DNA from: Alnus glutinosa
Taxonomy: Eukaryota; Streptophyta; Magnoliopsida; Fagales; Betulaceae
NCBI RefSeq assembly: GCF_958979055.1
Contig: NC_084888.1
Coordinates: forward strand, 29,378,804 to 29,442,803
Length of the DNA: 64,000 bases
Reading direction: 5' to 3'
The translations under genes were made by a program, and so were the position numbers. Of this stretch, positions 23,540-36,830 are shown piece by piece. Below the pieces are notes generated by a model, which ran no database searches, had not been told where the DNA came from, and saw only the letters and a list, made by a program, of their open reading frames with translations. Every line of letters starts with the position of its first letter. The stretch's first letter is position 1.

Positions 23540-24669
23540 CTAAGCTAACTCCGATTCGACTCAGTAACGGAGCGAGTAGCACAACGACAGGCCGAATAAT
23601 CACGGACAGCAGGTAACCAAACTCGGTGAATCGGCGATTTTTCAGACAGAGAGAAAAGCCAGAGATCGACTACTCAGCAGAGGAGAAGCGAAGGCTTCGT
23701 TTTTGACAGAGGGGTTAACTGGGACGGGTGTCACGCGCGCGAACAGAATTGCCACGCGTGGTCAAAGTTAGACAGCGAGGCAGATACGGGGTAGGTTCGG
23801 GTTCGGACCAGACGTGAAAAATGGAAGTTACTAACATGCCCTTGTTTGCGAGACAGAGGGTTAAGATCGTGGGCGGTAATTTTGTCTTTTTGTGCGGTAG
23901 TTGAGGGATGGTGATGTGAGCTATGTTGGATTTTTGTGTTGTACACGTGGAATTCGGATAAAATGTGGGGCCCGGTTCGTGAACCTTCGGACTGTTTTTG
24001 TCTTGTCCTTCCCACGCTGGAACTTCAGGTGATTGGACGGCAATGGCATGTGGCGTATTATGGTGGCGTGTTGGACACGTAGGACGGATCTATATGCAAA
24101 CTCTGTGGATAAGGTTTACAAGTCGCGCCTACCAAAACGAAACAACGTGCGCTTTAGAATTATGAGGAATGAGGATGAACTCGAGATACACCAAATTATT
24201 ATTTAATTGAGCTCCACAAAAAGCATGCTAATAATTATTTTATTGATAAAATGAATAATAATTATTTAAAATAGTTATTTATATTCTTTAATTTGATTAT
24301 AACACTAAAATAGAATAATAAATATGTATTAATTTGTTCGGCACAATGCAATACACTAGTCAATGCAAAAATATTATAATTGAATTTTTTAAAACACCTA
24401 TTATTAGTGTAATGATAGGTCTATAAGGCTGGCCTACAACAGGGCTATACAGCCAAAGCCTTTCACTACCCAAGAAATCATGAAGCTCGCTTGCTCAATA
24501 TTCGCGGAAGGGAATATTCATACTCTAATTGCGTGACCTCAACAGTCTCTGATTCCATTAACATAATTCTAACTAGAGGCCTAAAAACCTAAACAAAAGA
24601 GGGCAAGAATGATCGGCTATCTAAAGATGGTGAGATCCTTTATCAGGTATACAATAATTTCTTATACTC
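23540..24669. other. upstream region of the ASG1-like gene
   Basis: The first 500 bases are GC-richer than the surroundings and contain tacacgtgg near 23942-23950 (ACGTG core) and ggtcaaag near 23760 (W-box-like). These are unverified motif matches on the promoter side of the minus-strand gene. The rest is AT-rich with no gene. Confidence 0.5.
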
Positions 24670-24850
24670 TCACTTTATCTTTTTTTTTTTTTAATATAGA
24701 TACGATTGAAAATACAACAGAGCTAAACAAAGAACCTTACAACTAACTATTAACTTGAACAGAAAAACTATGCGCAGGATCTAGAACAACACTGACAATC
24801 TGAGTAGTAGCAGAAGAGATGGTTGATGATGAAGTGGGAATGCTGCTTGA

Positions 24851-27800
24851 CTAGAATCGAGCTACGGCCCAATGTGCCACATAGTGGGCACCGAAGTTTG
24901 CACTTCTATTGACTTTTCGAACTGACCAAGAAGAATCAGGAAGGAACATGTCTAGAGTTTGTTGAATGATGTCAGTGATACGCCAATCCTGAACAATAGT
25001 TGGCTGAGCAAAGATTACAATCTGAGAATCACCTTCAATGACAAACCGGTCAAGGTGAAGGGATGATGCTAGAGAAATAGCGAGTTGTGCAGCTAAAGCT
25101 TCGCCTTTATTAGGTGAACATGCAGACTGGATTTGAGTAGCCATCTTGATTAACTTACCCTCATGGTCTTGACAAATAGCTGCTTGACAGGAAAAAGAAT
25201 CGTGAATAGCAGTATCAAAGTTGATTTTATACCAATTTAACGGAGGCCGAATCCATTTTTCCTGTTTAGGGAATAACTTATCAGACCATGCATCGCAATG
25301 TTGATGGTAGGAAGTGCAGATTAGGTTGGCAATGGTACGAGATTCAAAGGCCAGGCCATCATGGAAGGCTTTATTACGATGGAACCAAAGGAGGTCACAT
25401 GCAACAGCTGCAAAGACCTGAAAACGATGCTGCTCCAAAAAAGGAATATGGAGAAGAGCATCAGGGTGTAAAATAACTCGTACCCAGTCACCTAGATCAG
25501 GAGAATCCAAAGTGGTTGAATCAAGCGGCCAAGGTGAGAGACGCCAAACTACTCTAGCAAAGTGACAGTGGAAGAAAAGATGCCTAATGGAGTCCGGGCC
25601 TGACTTGCAGAGCGGACAGGAAGCATCAGGATGATACGCAGGAATAATTGACTGTAACCGCTAAGTAGTTGCCAAAATATTCCAAGCTATCTTCCAAATA
25701 AATATTCTGAGACGATCCGTGAGCTGGAGTTTCTAGATATCTCTCCAAAAAGTAGACAAAGGACATATATGGGATCCAGTAAAATCATTATTCAAGATTG
25801 AAAGATAGGCCGAGGAAGTGGTGAATCGCCCAGAACAAGAGGAAGTCCAGAGATAGCTCTTATTCGATGCCTCTGTGATTGGTAATTTCCCAACTGCCAT
25901 AGCCGAGACAGGATCAAATAGAACTGAAAGAATACGCTTATTCCAGTGTCGAGTACCTGGCACAATCAGGTCAGAGATAGACAAAGGAGGAAGATATCTT
26001 GAATTAGGACTGCGGGGAGAAGGCCGATATGATGGAAGGGACGGGACCCAGGATGTTGTCCAAATACAATCTGAGCTATTTACTGAAACATTTAAACAAG
26101 ACCCCAGAAATAAGAAAATCTTTACATTTCTGGAGACCTTTCCAAATCCAAGAAGCCGTAGTAGCAGTGGAAGTAGAGAAGAAAGAGCCATAGTGAATAT
26201 ATTTTTTCTGCAAGTGTTCGACCCATAAAGAATTAGAGTGTAGGAACTTCCAACCTAGCTTTGTTATAAGTGCCAAATTTGTAGTAGACATCTTCCGTAA
26301 CCCAAGACCACCTTGTTTCCTTGGAAGACAAATAGAGTCCCAAGATTTAAGACAGAGATTACGTGCCTTTTCTGGTGGAAACCCCCACCAAAAATCTTTA
26401 AACCGATGATCCAATATTTTACAAAAGGAAGAAGGCAGGAGGAATGTACTCATAGCATAGGTAGGAATTGCCGCAGCCGTAGATTTAATGAGAACCATTC
26501 GCCCAGCTTGAGAAAGCGTCTTCGCCCTCCAACCATTTATTTTAGACAGAACTTTATCAAGTAGAGGTTGAAAAGCCTCTTTACGAGAAGCCCCAAATAA
26601 CAATGGTAGACCCAAATGGAAAGGGCTAGAAGATGACAATTTAAAAGGAATGATTCCCAAAATACTTGAAATACTAGCATATGAGGTATTCTTACTAAAG
26701 AGAATTGACGATTTCCCCGAATTGACTTTTTGTCCTGACCAACTGCAATATTTATGGAGACAAGTAGAATTGACATTTGCATCAGAGGAGGTAGCCTTAC
26801 CGAAGATGATCAAATCATTTGCAAAAAGCAAATGATTTATTGGTGGACAAGTTTTGGCAATACGAATTCCTTTGAGTAGCCCAATCGATTCCTGTTGATG
26901 AAATAGTCGAGACAGAACTTCAGTTCCCAAAATAAAGAGGAAAGGCGAAAGAGGGTCACCTTGACGTAAACCTCTAGATGGTGTAAATTTCCCGAAAGGG
27001 GAGCCATTAAGCAAGATTGAAAAGGAAGAGGATGACACACAAATCCTGATCCAGTTGACCCACGTAGGGTGAAATCCCAGCTTAATCATAATAGACAACA
27101 GAAAATTCCATTCCATTCTGTCAAATGCTTTTTCCATATCAATTTTTACTGCCATGAGGCCCCCACGGCCTCTTTTGGACTTAAGCGTATAAAGAAGCTC
27201 ATGTGCCATAATAGAATTATCCTGGATTGTGCGAGATGGTACAAAAGCTTATTGATATGGTGATATGAAATGATGAAGCAATACCTTTAGACGATTCGCC
27301 AATATTTTAGAGATTACTTTGTAGATGAAGTTGCACAGACTTATTGGTCGAAAATGATGTACCATAGAAGGTCCAATCTGCTTTGGAACAAGAGCTATAA
27401 AGTTATGATTGTGCTCCTTTAGAAGATGATGCGTATTGAAGAAATTCCAGACATAACTTAGGACCACCGGTTTAATGAGCGTCCAATATTTCTGATAAAA
27501 AACTATCGTAAACCCATCCGGCCCAGGGGCCTTGGTGGCCCCAATACTAAACACAGAATCATGGATTTCCATTTCAGATGGAATAGAACAGATGGACAAG
27601 TTATCTTCATCAGAAATAACTGTATCAAATAGATTAATAACTCATCTGGGAAATCTGGATTAGAGGTCGTAAAAAGCTCAGCAAAATGAGCACAGAGATT
27701 GGTCCCAATAGCCTGGCGATCAGAAATTCAGGCTCCACTAGATAATTTCAGGAAGTCTATAGCAGTCCTTCGACGCTTGATAAGAGTGGAGAGATGGAAA

Positions 27801-28879
27801 AATTTTGTATTTAAATCCTTACACGTGAGCCACTGCTCTCGGGATTTGTTCCTCCAAAGAGTTTCTTCATGTCTCTTTAAATCGTCTATAGCCTTCCGTA
27901 GGCCCCGTTCCTGAAATGAAAAGGAAGACAAAGCAGTTGATTTCTGTAACGCATCCAGCTGAGAAGTCAAAGAATGAATTTGATGCTGAATATTGCCAAA
28001 AGATAAGCGATTCCAAAGCTTTATGGCTAATTTAGTGGAGCGTAATTTCTGATTCAAGATGAACCCTGGGGAGCCAAAAAAAGATGGAGACCAGGCCAGA
28101 GAAATAGTTGAGTAGCAGTCTGGATGATGGGACCAAAATTCCTCAAATTTAAAAGGTCTTGCCAATGTTTTGTCTGAATGGACCGTTTCCAATAGGAGAG
28201 GATTGTGATCAGAACCCAAAGCTGGGAGATGCAAAATGGAAAATGATGGAAAGAGATGGATCCACTGGGAGGAAGCCATACCACGATCCAGACGTTGGCG
28301 AATAAGTTGACGGCCATCCCGATGGTTAGACCAAGTAAAAGGATTCCCTATAAATCCTAAATCAACCATCCCAAATGAATTAACAAATTCAGTAAAAGAA
28401 TCTGTTGAAGAAGAGGCGTACGATAAACCACTCATCTTATCTTGCTGGGATAAAATCATGTTAAAATCACCAATACAAAGCCATGGTCCTGTGAAATTGG
28501 TACCCAACTGCATCATATTATCCCAGAATTTAGGTTTACCTGAAACGTAAGGAGAACCATATATACACGAGAGCATCCATGGATTATTTGGAGGATCAGA
28601 ATAACACCAAGCACTTATTATATTAACATTGATTTGAAAACACTCAAGATCAACCCCCAATTTCCATGCTAGCACAAGACCTCCTTTAGAACCACAAGGA
28701 GGAGCATGAACCATTGAAAAAAACCCCAGACCATTCAATATAATACAAGCAGCAGATGGCGAAATTTTAGTTTCAGATAAATACAAAATATCAGGGGAGT
28801 GTTTTCGAACCTTGGCCCGTAAACTGCGAATTGCAGAGGCCCGAGCTAAGCCTCTGCAATTCCATGCTATTAGTTTCAT
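24851..28879 (-). pseudogene. LINE ORF2: endonuclease, reverse transcriptase, zinc finger, RNase H (broken)
   Basis: It begins two bases after the ORF1 stop with the AP-endonuclease start MKLIAWNCRGLARASAIRSL, followed by LSETKIS, IGDFN and GSDHNPLL. The RT follows, with TKAPGPDGF, RPISLCNFIYK, VKIDMEKAFDRMEWNFL, GLRQGDPLSPFLFIL and LLFANDLIIF. The last should read FADD, so the first catalytic Asp is Asn. A zinc-binding segment (CPLCKSGPDSIRHLFFHC, about 25580-25640) and an RNase H-like domain (INFDTA, IEGDSQ, VNRSANFGAHYVA) close it. Lesions include an internal stop at 27728, a frameshift near 27625, a stop near 27250, a frameshift near 26100-26190 and further stops between 25733 and 25510. 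Confidence 0.88.
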
Positions 28880-28881
28880 TG

Positions 28882-31110
28882 CTAGGGAGGTAGACCATCC
28901 CGGTCCACCCCCTTGTTATCAGTTGCCTTTGCTGGAGCTGAGCTTGATGAAGAGCCAGCAGCCGAGTGAGCAGCTTGGAGTTGAGAAAAAACATCAAGCC
29001 CTCTAGGAGCACGTGTGAACCTGCGCAGGGGCCTTTGAGAGGCCAAAGCAGGATCCGGTTCTGTACCAACTTGAGCAGCACGTACTGGAAGCACTGGCTG
29101 GGGCGCAGGGTCCAGGTTAATTAGGGAAGGAGTTGAATCCTTAAGTGCATCTGGCTGAGAATCAATGGACAAGAAGGATCCCACCGAAGCATCTCCATCC
29201 TGCAAAGAAGTTAGTGAAATAGCTGCAAGCTCAAGATTGGACAAGAGCCCAGGAAACAAAGGGTTTGATTTTGTTTTTTTAAGGACTGCCAGTGGGATAT
29301 CATCCTCTGTCCATTTGCGTTTGGAGTGCTGAAGAGCTGGTGAAGGAGAACGGATCCGAATAGCGTCTGGGGATAATGGAAAGGATGGTGATCTGATTTC
29401 AGAAGTCGATTTAGTATAAGGGTGAAAACGTGAGAGTGTAGGGGAGTGGTGAAAGGCTGGTGTTGGTGAAACAGGGGAAGGAGTAGATGAAGGAGCTGGC
29501 TGAGGAGGAGATGGGGAAGAGAGGGTTACGGGTGCAAGTGTAACAGCTGTATAAGAAGGATAAAGTTGAAAAGGGTATTGGCTGGGGATAAAACCAGGAG
29601 TGGTGATATTACCATGGACGGCTAAAACAGAGGAAACAAGTATAGCCGATATAGGAGAGGAAGGAAGCAGTGGTTTAGGCACCAAATAAGAGGTATTGGC
29701 AGAGGAAGAAAAAGGGCTTACAAGTAGAATAGAAGGTGACGATGCAGCTGGAGAAGGGTTGAAAATGGGCCTTAGTGAGAACGGTTGTGGCCAACGGGCC
29801 AAAAAGTCAGTGAAGTGGGCTGGATGAGTATGAGAAGGGCTGATTGTTATGGGACATGGATGGGATATATTCGAAAGGGAAAAAGTTGAGATGGGATCAA
29901 GGAAAACAGGATTAGTCGTTGGATGCAGAATCATTTGTGATTTACCTTTATCTGCAGCCGACAACCGAGACGATCCCAATGGCGACGTGGCAGCTAAGGA
30001 ACTAATAGAAGAGTATGTGCTGCTCGAGGAACTAAAGGGATTCACACCCACTTGAGTACAGACATCCTGTGGCAGGATATGCAGTTGCTGGGGAGAAGAC
30101 ACGTAGCTTGCGTGAAGAAAAGAACCAGCAGCAGAGGGGAACAGTGCAAGATGAGGGAGTGCCGTTTGGGACGTGAACTGCATGCCATGGGTTCCAAAAG
30201 TCGCCTCCACATGGGAAGAAGTAAGAGGAACATGCTGGTGAGGCACGAGCTGGAAGCCCAACTCAGCTCCCTGAACAGGACTAGACCGAGCATCCGAGTG
30301 AGACTGTGAAGTACCCACTAAAGATATTCCTGAATCTGAGTCATCACGCGAAGGAGAAGGAACAGGCCGTAATCCCACCAAAGAGAAAGTTTGTAAGGGG
30401 ATCCTGTATTTTTCTGGAGTATGTCGGTCAGGTGGTTGATTGCACTGGTTCCCCTTGTGGCCAATGAGCCCACACAACGTGCAGTAGTCTCCAAGCCGTT
30501 CATAACGGAAGCTGATCCACAGAGGATCACGTCCACTTCGAGGAAGATGAAAACCCGGAAGAAGAGGTTGAGTAGCATCTAATTCAACCCGAAATCTCAA
30601 GAAAGGCTGGCAAATGAGACCTTTAGCATCATGATGATCCACCGCCAGTATTTTACCCAAACGCTGTGCTATAATCACAGCATTAACGGCAGCCATATTT
30701 TGACATGGGAGTCCATGGACCTGAACCCAAAATGAGCAGAGGTTAAGGTTCACCTCATCTAGGGCAAGATCAGGAGACCAAGGTTTGAAGAGAAGAAGGG
30801 AACCACGAACATTCCAAGGCCCTTGATCGAGAATAGTTTGAACATGTTCTTGATTTGAAATACCAAATAAGTACTTGTGATGACCCACAACCGCAAACGA
30901 TAGAGGAAGTGCAAATTTCCATGCATGTTGGAGTGTATCTCTAACAGTTTAGGAGTTCATAGGTTTAGGAGAAAGAAGCTGACCCAACAGAGAGAAAGCT
31001 CCATGATGGTGATGCGGAGATTCGGTAACAGTTGCTAGAAGATGGCTGTCAAGATCAAGAGCTTCAGTGCTCTTAATCAGAGCTTGAAGAGAGGCAGGGA
31101 AATGCTCCAT
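28882..31110 (-). pseudogene. LINE ORF1: gag-like RNA-binding protein with one internal stop
   Basis: An ATG at 31110 opens a frame (MEHFPASLQALIKS) that runs to 28882 with a single interruption, a TAA at codon 54 (30951-30949) that is probably a CAA mutation. Next comes a DUF4283-type domain (HKYLFGIS, GPWNVRGSLLLFKPW, FWVQVHGLP). It is followed by a CCHC knuckle, CTLCGLIGHKGNQC (C-x2-C-x4-H-x4-C), and a long Pro/Ser-rich tail of about 400 residues. The stop overlaps the ORF2 leader (TAG, two bases, ATG). Confidence 0.85.
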
Positions 31111-31330
31111 GAGGAGAAGCCGAAGAAGAAAGGAGGGAAGAAGAAAAACAAAGTCACTCCACTAAAGGAATGAAAGAGAAGCTCTCGAGGGAGTGTATCT
31201 CTATCTGTTTTGCTTTTCTTTCTACTTAGGCATTCTAATTTAAATGATTCTGTCTGACCTCTAGTGGACCTTTCTTATTGTTTCCTTTGTTTGCAACCCT
31301 CTTTTAGGCTTGGTTTATGATCACTTTATC

Positions 31331-32309
31331 ACCCATACTTCAAACTTGAGCAACAATAACCTCCGTGTGAGGATGCACTAATGGGCAAAAATGAGCATAT
31401 TTAATAAGTCAATCCTCAATCACTAGGATGGTAACCCATCTATGAAATTTATAGATATGTTTGTGCACACTTCCTCTAGTATAGCCAATGGTTGTAATGG
31501 TCAAGGCCTTGCCACTATTTCTCCTTTCTGGCAATGTCACGTCTCACATTTGGTTAGAAACTACTTAATATTCATCTTCATTACAATAGAAGACTCAAGT
31601 AAGGAAACTTGGCTTGAATGTCCACCACTGGGTGATTCATGACATTCCTAAAAAATTATTAATGATTATAAAACTTCTGTCACAACTTTAATATGTAAAC
31701 AAGATAAGGATATGGGAGATGGGAAGAAACACGATGAGAAGAGAGGAGGAAACGCAATACACACCTCCGACCAAATCCAATTAAAGCAAGGATCTGTGTT
31801 GGATTTGATCACTTTGCATTGGATTTGATCCTCTCTCTCGCTGGCTGAGTGTCTGTGCGGCTGAGAGTGAGGGGCTGAGTGAGAAGAGTGACCGTGTGAG
31901 AATTGAGAGTGGCTAGGAGATGAGAACTAAGTGACTATGCGGTTGAGAAGAGTGAAAACACTGAGAGGTGTGACTACGAGAGAGTTGAGAGTGGCTGGGA
32001 GATGAGCGCTGAAAGGCAGAGATTGAGACACTGCAAACGCATAAGCTATTGAGAAGTGAGTGCAAAATGTTCAATTTCAATGTTGAGTGTGTGCGGCATG
32101 AGAGAATGAAAGGTCCAAAATGAAATGAGAAGAGAAAAGAAGATGAGGCATGTAAACCCTAAACCCAAAACGACATTGTTTTGGTGTGTGTGTGTGTGTG
32201 TGTTTATATTATATATATATAAGAATAGGCAGTTAGCAGTTATTAACCGTCTCCGTCTAACCCTAAAACTGCTAACCGCACCACCTACAAAAGTAGTTAT
32301 AGGCAGTAG
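31331..32309. other. intergenic between the LINE and the first hAT element
   Basis: No gene is seen. Around 31840-32000 a degenerate repeat of gagagtggctgggagatgag-like words occurs, and there is a GT microsatellite near 32182-32201. The last 80 bases (cagttattaaccg, ctaaccgc) already resemble the ends of the adjacent hAT element. Confidence 0.5.
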
Positions 32310-32564
32310 CAGGGGTGTACAAGCGGTTATAACCGGCGGTTATTAGCTAAAACCGCTAACCGCCTAACGGTTATTGTATTTCACCAACCGTCTTCGCTAA
32401 CCGCCTAGGCGGAGGCGGTTATTTTAATAATCACCGGTTAGCGGTTATTGACTACATAACCGGCGGTTATATAACCGCTTTTGTAGATGGGATTTGGGTC
32501 GGTTTTGTGCCCATTTTGGGTCGGTTTTGTGCCTGTTTTGGGCCATTTTAGTGCAGATTTTGAG

Positions 32565-32605
<41 letters not shown>

Positions 32606-34146
32606 AAATCCAAAAGTTTCTAATTAGTAACAAATCCAAATCTTAAAAAAAAAAAAAAAAAAAAATCCAAATCAAATTCTAAATCCAAATCCAAATACAA
32701 ACCATAACAAATCCGAATATCCAAAGACAAACAAATCCAAAGCCCCCGAATACAAATCCAAAACATTACAAATTCAAATACAAATCCAAAACATAGGAAA
32801 ATCCAAATATAAAATTCAAAACTTTACAAATCTAAATAACCTTACAAATCCAATATCAAAGGTCCAAAAACTACTAAGTACTAACATACTTAGATAAAGT
32901 CCACTTCGGTACTTGATTGATCGTCATCTACAAAATAAGAAGTGGTAGTTAATTGAAAAGTAAGTTTCATAAATAATAAAATGCACAAATAAAAAGTTTC
33001 AACTAATTTAGTAAATTTACAAACATTTACCTAGATTTTCACAAATTCCTCAAACTCTCGAATTCCAACAAAAAATGATTCTGACCTAATCAGTAAACAA
33101 CAACCCAAAATGAAAAATATAAACCCTAAAATGAAGAAATAATATCTTCCAAAATCCAGTAAACAGAAAAGGAAATAAAATAAAATCACTTCATTCTATT
33201 TACTTAAAAACTATTCTCAGATCAAATTGCTGCAATAATTTTCTAAAAATATATATTCATTTCTCAGGTCTAATTCTAACAAACGCAAAGTTTTATCTAT
33301 TCTTGTACTGGTAAACAAAAGAAGAACACATAATCTCAATTCTCATCTGTGACAACTAAATGAACCCTAACTGTACGTTTTGAAAATAACCCACTAAATA
33401 ATCAATCACATACATAAGGCATGAATTCATCTACAGGGTTACCAAAATAGAAGGAAAAAAGAAAGAAAAATTTCTTCCCACAAAAAACTCTTGAACATAA
33501 TATTCAAAGCAATCCCAATACTAAAACACTTACCACAAATACAAATATCTTCACCCAAAACTAGATACCCCTCCAAAAATTCCCTCCTTCTCCAAAAGCT
33601 CGAAAACTAGAACAAAACTGCTAAAATTGAAGTCAGATAAGGCACACGAATGAAACAAAAAATAAAGAGAAAAAAACAAAAGAAACTGAGAAAAAAATGA
33701 AAGAAACGAAAGAACCTTACAGTGTAGCAGTGGCGGCGGAGACGAGATAAGCGAAGAGGTCCGAACGGCGCTGGAGAGTGGAGGCTGGAGGAGAGACGAG
33801 AGAGGAGGCGAGACTCACGAGAGACTGGGCGACAGGGCGAGGGACGCAAGGTGAGGAGAGGAAAATGAAATGAAGAAACTGATCCAACCCTAAACCTAAA
33901 ATATGAATTTATAAAATCTCTAAAACGGCGTCATTTTGGGCATTCAACAATGCCCAAAACGACGCCCCTCTCCCCATTTCCAAATTTTTTATTAATTTTT
34001 TAAAATATATATATATATAAGCGGTTAGTGGTTATTAACCGCTTTTCCCAAACCCTATAACCGCTAACTGCTTTTAAAAGCGGTTAGCGGCTATATGCGG
34101 TTAGTGGTTTTAAAGCGGTTATAACCGCTCCGTTTGTACACCCCTA
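32310..34146. mobile_element. non-autonomous hAT-like element (about 1.84 kb)
   Basis: The termini are CAGGGGTGTACAAGCGG and, as reverse complement of the right end, TAGGGGTGTACAAACGG. Next to both ends lie many short copies of gcggtta/taaccgc in both orientations (about 32325-32480 and 34020-34130), typical of transposase-binding subterminal repeats of hAT elements. No transposase frame is visible. The 8 flanking bases on each side do not match clearly (ggcagtag versus gctgacag). The interior is A-rich with repeated aaatccaaat words plus a GC-rich block. Confidence 0.7.
33715..33855. other. GC-rich block inside the hAT-like element
   Basis: A sharply GC-rich stretch (gtggcggcggagacg, ggaggagagacgagagagga) in very AT-rich surroundings. 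It could be the relic of a 5' exon of the autonomous parent or a captured host fragment. Its minus-strand frame has no recognised domain. Confidence 0.4.
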
Positions 34147-34199
34147 GCTGACAGTTATTGACCGCCCGCTTTTACAGCCATACTATGTTTATTTAATAA

Positions 34200-35830
34200 A
34201 AAATAAAGATGAGGCTTTTAACATGTTCAAAATGTTATAAATCTAAAGTAGAAAATCAAAAGGAAAATTAAATAAGAATTTTTAGAACCGATAGAGATGA
34301 AGACTACTTTAATTTCCACATGAATTTTCTACTTTTTGTGAGGAACATGGAATTGTGTACCAAATGTTAGCACCTTACACACCACAACAAAATAATTTTG
34401 ATGAAAGAAAAAATAGGACACTAACAGTGGTTAATTTCATGATCTTAAATGTAAAGTTGCTTTTTAATTTATTGGGAGAGACACTACTTACATCATGTCA
34501 TGTACATAATAAAGTGTCATCTTTGAAAATGCAAGTGTCACCATATGAGTTATGAAACGACATAAAACCAAACCTAGATTATCTTAGAGTGTAGGGGTGT
34601 CTAGTCTTTTAGAATCAAGAGCAATCAAAAGTGTGTTTATAGGTTATATTGAAAATTCCAAAGCATATAGACTATTAGACTAATATGCTAATATTATAAT
34701 GGAATCAATGGATGTTGAATTTATTGATAATAAGTTCAATTATGATTTTAATATGTTTCAGAACCTAATCAAACACAAGTATTAGACTCTAATCATAGTA
34801 CCTCTCTTAACAATGATAAGGAAGCAGCTACTGATTTGCCAATAGATTAAAGGAATAGTCAAAGAGTTAGAACATAAAAGAATTTAGGTCTTGATTTTAT
34901 TTTATCCCAAGCTTTAGTCAACCCTGTAGAATGAGACCAAGATACAAAATACTTATTGAACTTAACACAGAGGATGATCCAAAAAGTTTTAATAAAAGAT
35001 CTTAATGAAGTAGATACTATTTTAAGAATTAAAGTGTAGAAACATAGTGGGGGTTATGCACTATGTCAATCTCATTATATTGAGAAAGTGATTTTTAAAT
35101 TCAGACATCTTGGAAGTTTGAATAAAAGAAGCAAATACACATTTTGATTCTAGTGTAAAATTAAATGAAAATTCTGGAAGGGTGGTAACACAACTTGAGT
35201 ATGCTAGTGCAATTGATAGTATGATGTATGCTATGTATTGTACCAAACCAGATTTGCTTTTACAATGTGTAGACTTTCTAGATACACTAGTTATCTTAGT
35301 ATAGATCACTAAAAGCAATTGACAGAGTCTTTGGGTATTTGAAGAGAACCATCAATTTAGGACTCTTTTATTCAAAGTTTCCTACTATATTAAAGGGATA
35401 CTCAAATGTTAGTTAGATTTCTAGTACAAGTGACAATAAGTCCTCATTTGATTGGAGGTCTACCCTTGGTGGAGGTGTCATTTCTTAGGCATCATAGAAA
35501 CAAACATGTATTTCTCATTCCACAATGGAATCGAAGTTTATAGTACTGTCAACAGCAGGAAAAAAAAAAAAAAAAGGCAGAATGACTTAGGAATATATTA
35601 TTATATATAAAGTTGTGACCACAACCTATACAATAGTAAATTATACAATGGAAAGTCTAGACATATTAGCCTACGACATGAGTATGTTAAACAATTCATT
35701 CTTGATAGAGTCATAACTATTGTCTATGTAAGGTTAAGTAGTAACTTGGCAAACCAAAGGTTTATCTCAAGAATTGGTAAAAATAACATCCATTGGAATA
35801 GGATTAAAACACTTTGAAAAGAATCACAAG
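34200..35830 (+). pseudogene. Ty1/copia polyprotein remnant: integrase end and RNase H
   Basis: Several frames in turn give recognisable copia words. Integrase: DEAFNMFK near 34210, then APYTPQQN, ERKNRT and SCHVHNKVSS up to about 34555. C-terminal RNase H: YLKRTINLGLFYSKFP near 35335, HSTMESKF near 35520, and SRHIRLRHEYVKQ near 35660. Most of the reverse transcriptase between them is missing or degraded, and there are many stops. Confidence 0.8.
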
Positions 35831-36360
35831 TAATGGTAACCCAAGATGTAATATAACAAAGGGTTTAATAGGAAATAACAAGTTACTAATAAGTGATTAG
35901 TTAAACATTAGAATAATTAAGTTTCATACATGATGGATCAGCGCTGACTGTTACGATTGTAAAGGATGAGTTGTACTCTTGATGAAGTTCAAATTTAGAA
36001 GTAAATGCTTTAGTAATAGAGATATAAAAGGAACTTCACCTATATGAACATAAAAGTGGTTCCACTTCAAACAAGAGTTAGGGTTTACTCTTGTAAATGT
36101 TCATTAAAAAAACTATGATGTATAGCATAAGGCCATAATAGTGCTAACAATTATGAATTTCTTATGTGAACTATATATTTTCATGTGTGTTATTTCCGGT
36201 TTTGAGTTATAAAAGTTTTGGTTTAAACTTATGTCACCACCAACTTTTTTAAAACTTTGAAATGATTACATGACTACGGGAAAGTTTAAATTGAAAGATA
36301 CATTATTGTATACATGATACTAAAGTTGAGAATTTAATATCACAATTTTAAGTGGGGGAT
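35831..36360. other. region between copia RNase H and LTR
   Basis: AT-rich 3' untranslated part of the copia element leading to its polypurine tract. No other gene is seen. Confidence 0.5.
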
Positions 36361-36830
36361 TGATATAAATTTTGTTAAATAGAAGGTTCAATGACTCAAT
36401 GACTAAACCGTGGGTTAATTACTGAACCAGGGGAATGGGGTTTGAAATAGGGCTTGAACCCGTGTCTCATGGGATGAAGAGATGTGCTTTTACCTCAAGT
36501 CAACTACATAGCTTATGTCTGAAAATATTATGAGTAACCGATAATAAAAAGTTATGACTTTTCACACATGCATGCCCTTTCAACATCTATAAATATATAA
36601 GACATTTCTCCACCGAATTTCATATTCAGTTTTCATTCTCAGTTTTAGAAGTTCACAAGTATTGAAATTGTCGAAATTATCCATAATTGCTATTTGTAAA
36701 ATTTATAAGCTTAGTTGTATCCTTGAGACGATTTGCTAGCAACCTAGTAACAAACTCTTTTTAAGTGAGAGAAAATATCGTCGTAAAGATATCAATTCTA
36801 TGCACCTAAGCTATCTTGTTGTTTCTCACA
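36361..36830 (+). repeat. 3' LTR of the copia remnant
   Basis: A polypurine tract, aagtgggggat, ends at 36360 and is followed by TGATATAAATTTTG. A TATA-like tataaatatataag lies near 36590, and the candidate end is ...tttctcaca at 36830. TG...CA borders and about 470 bp fit a copia LTR. No second LTR is present for comparison, so the right border is provisional. Confidence 0.6.

Larger units (their letters stand above)
24670..31330 (-). mobile_element. full-length L1-type LINE, inactivated, with target duplication
   Basis: The element runs from its 5' end near 31320 to a poly(A) tail (T-run on +, 24680-24692). It is bounded by a perfect 10-bp direct repeat, tcactttatc, at 24670-24679 and 31321-31330. 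That gives about 6.6 kb with a 5' leader of about 210 nt, then ORF1, then ORF2, in the usual plant L1 order. Both ORFs carry stops or frameshifts, so it cannot be autonomous. Its 3' end is unrelated to the TTACTTATC tails elsewhere in the window. Confidence 0.88.

Noticed and set aside
25288..30309. Several plus-strand frames over the LINE
   Set aside because: Complement of LINE ORF1/ORF2 coding sequence. The minus strand shows gag, endonuclease, RT and RNase H motifs.
33607..33849. 80-codon minus-strand frame in the hAT-like element
   Set aside because: Arg/Ser-rich then Phe-rich from a GC block and an A-run. No domain, so it is kept only as a composition anomaly.
32310..34146. An 8-bp target duplication for the larger hAT-like element
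   Set aside because: The immediate flanks agree at only 3 of 8 positions. A shifted reading (ggcagt/gacagt) needs an indel in the terminus, so it was not claimed.
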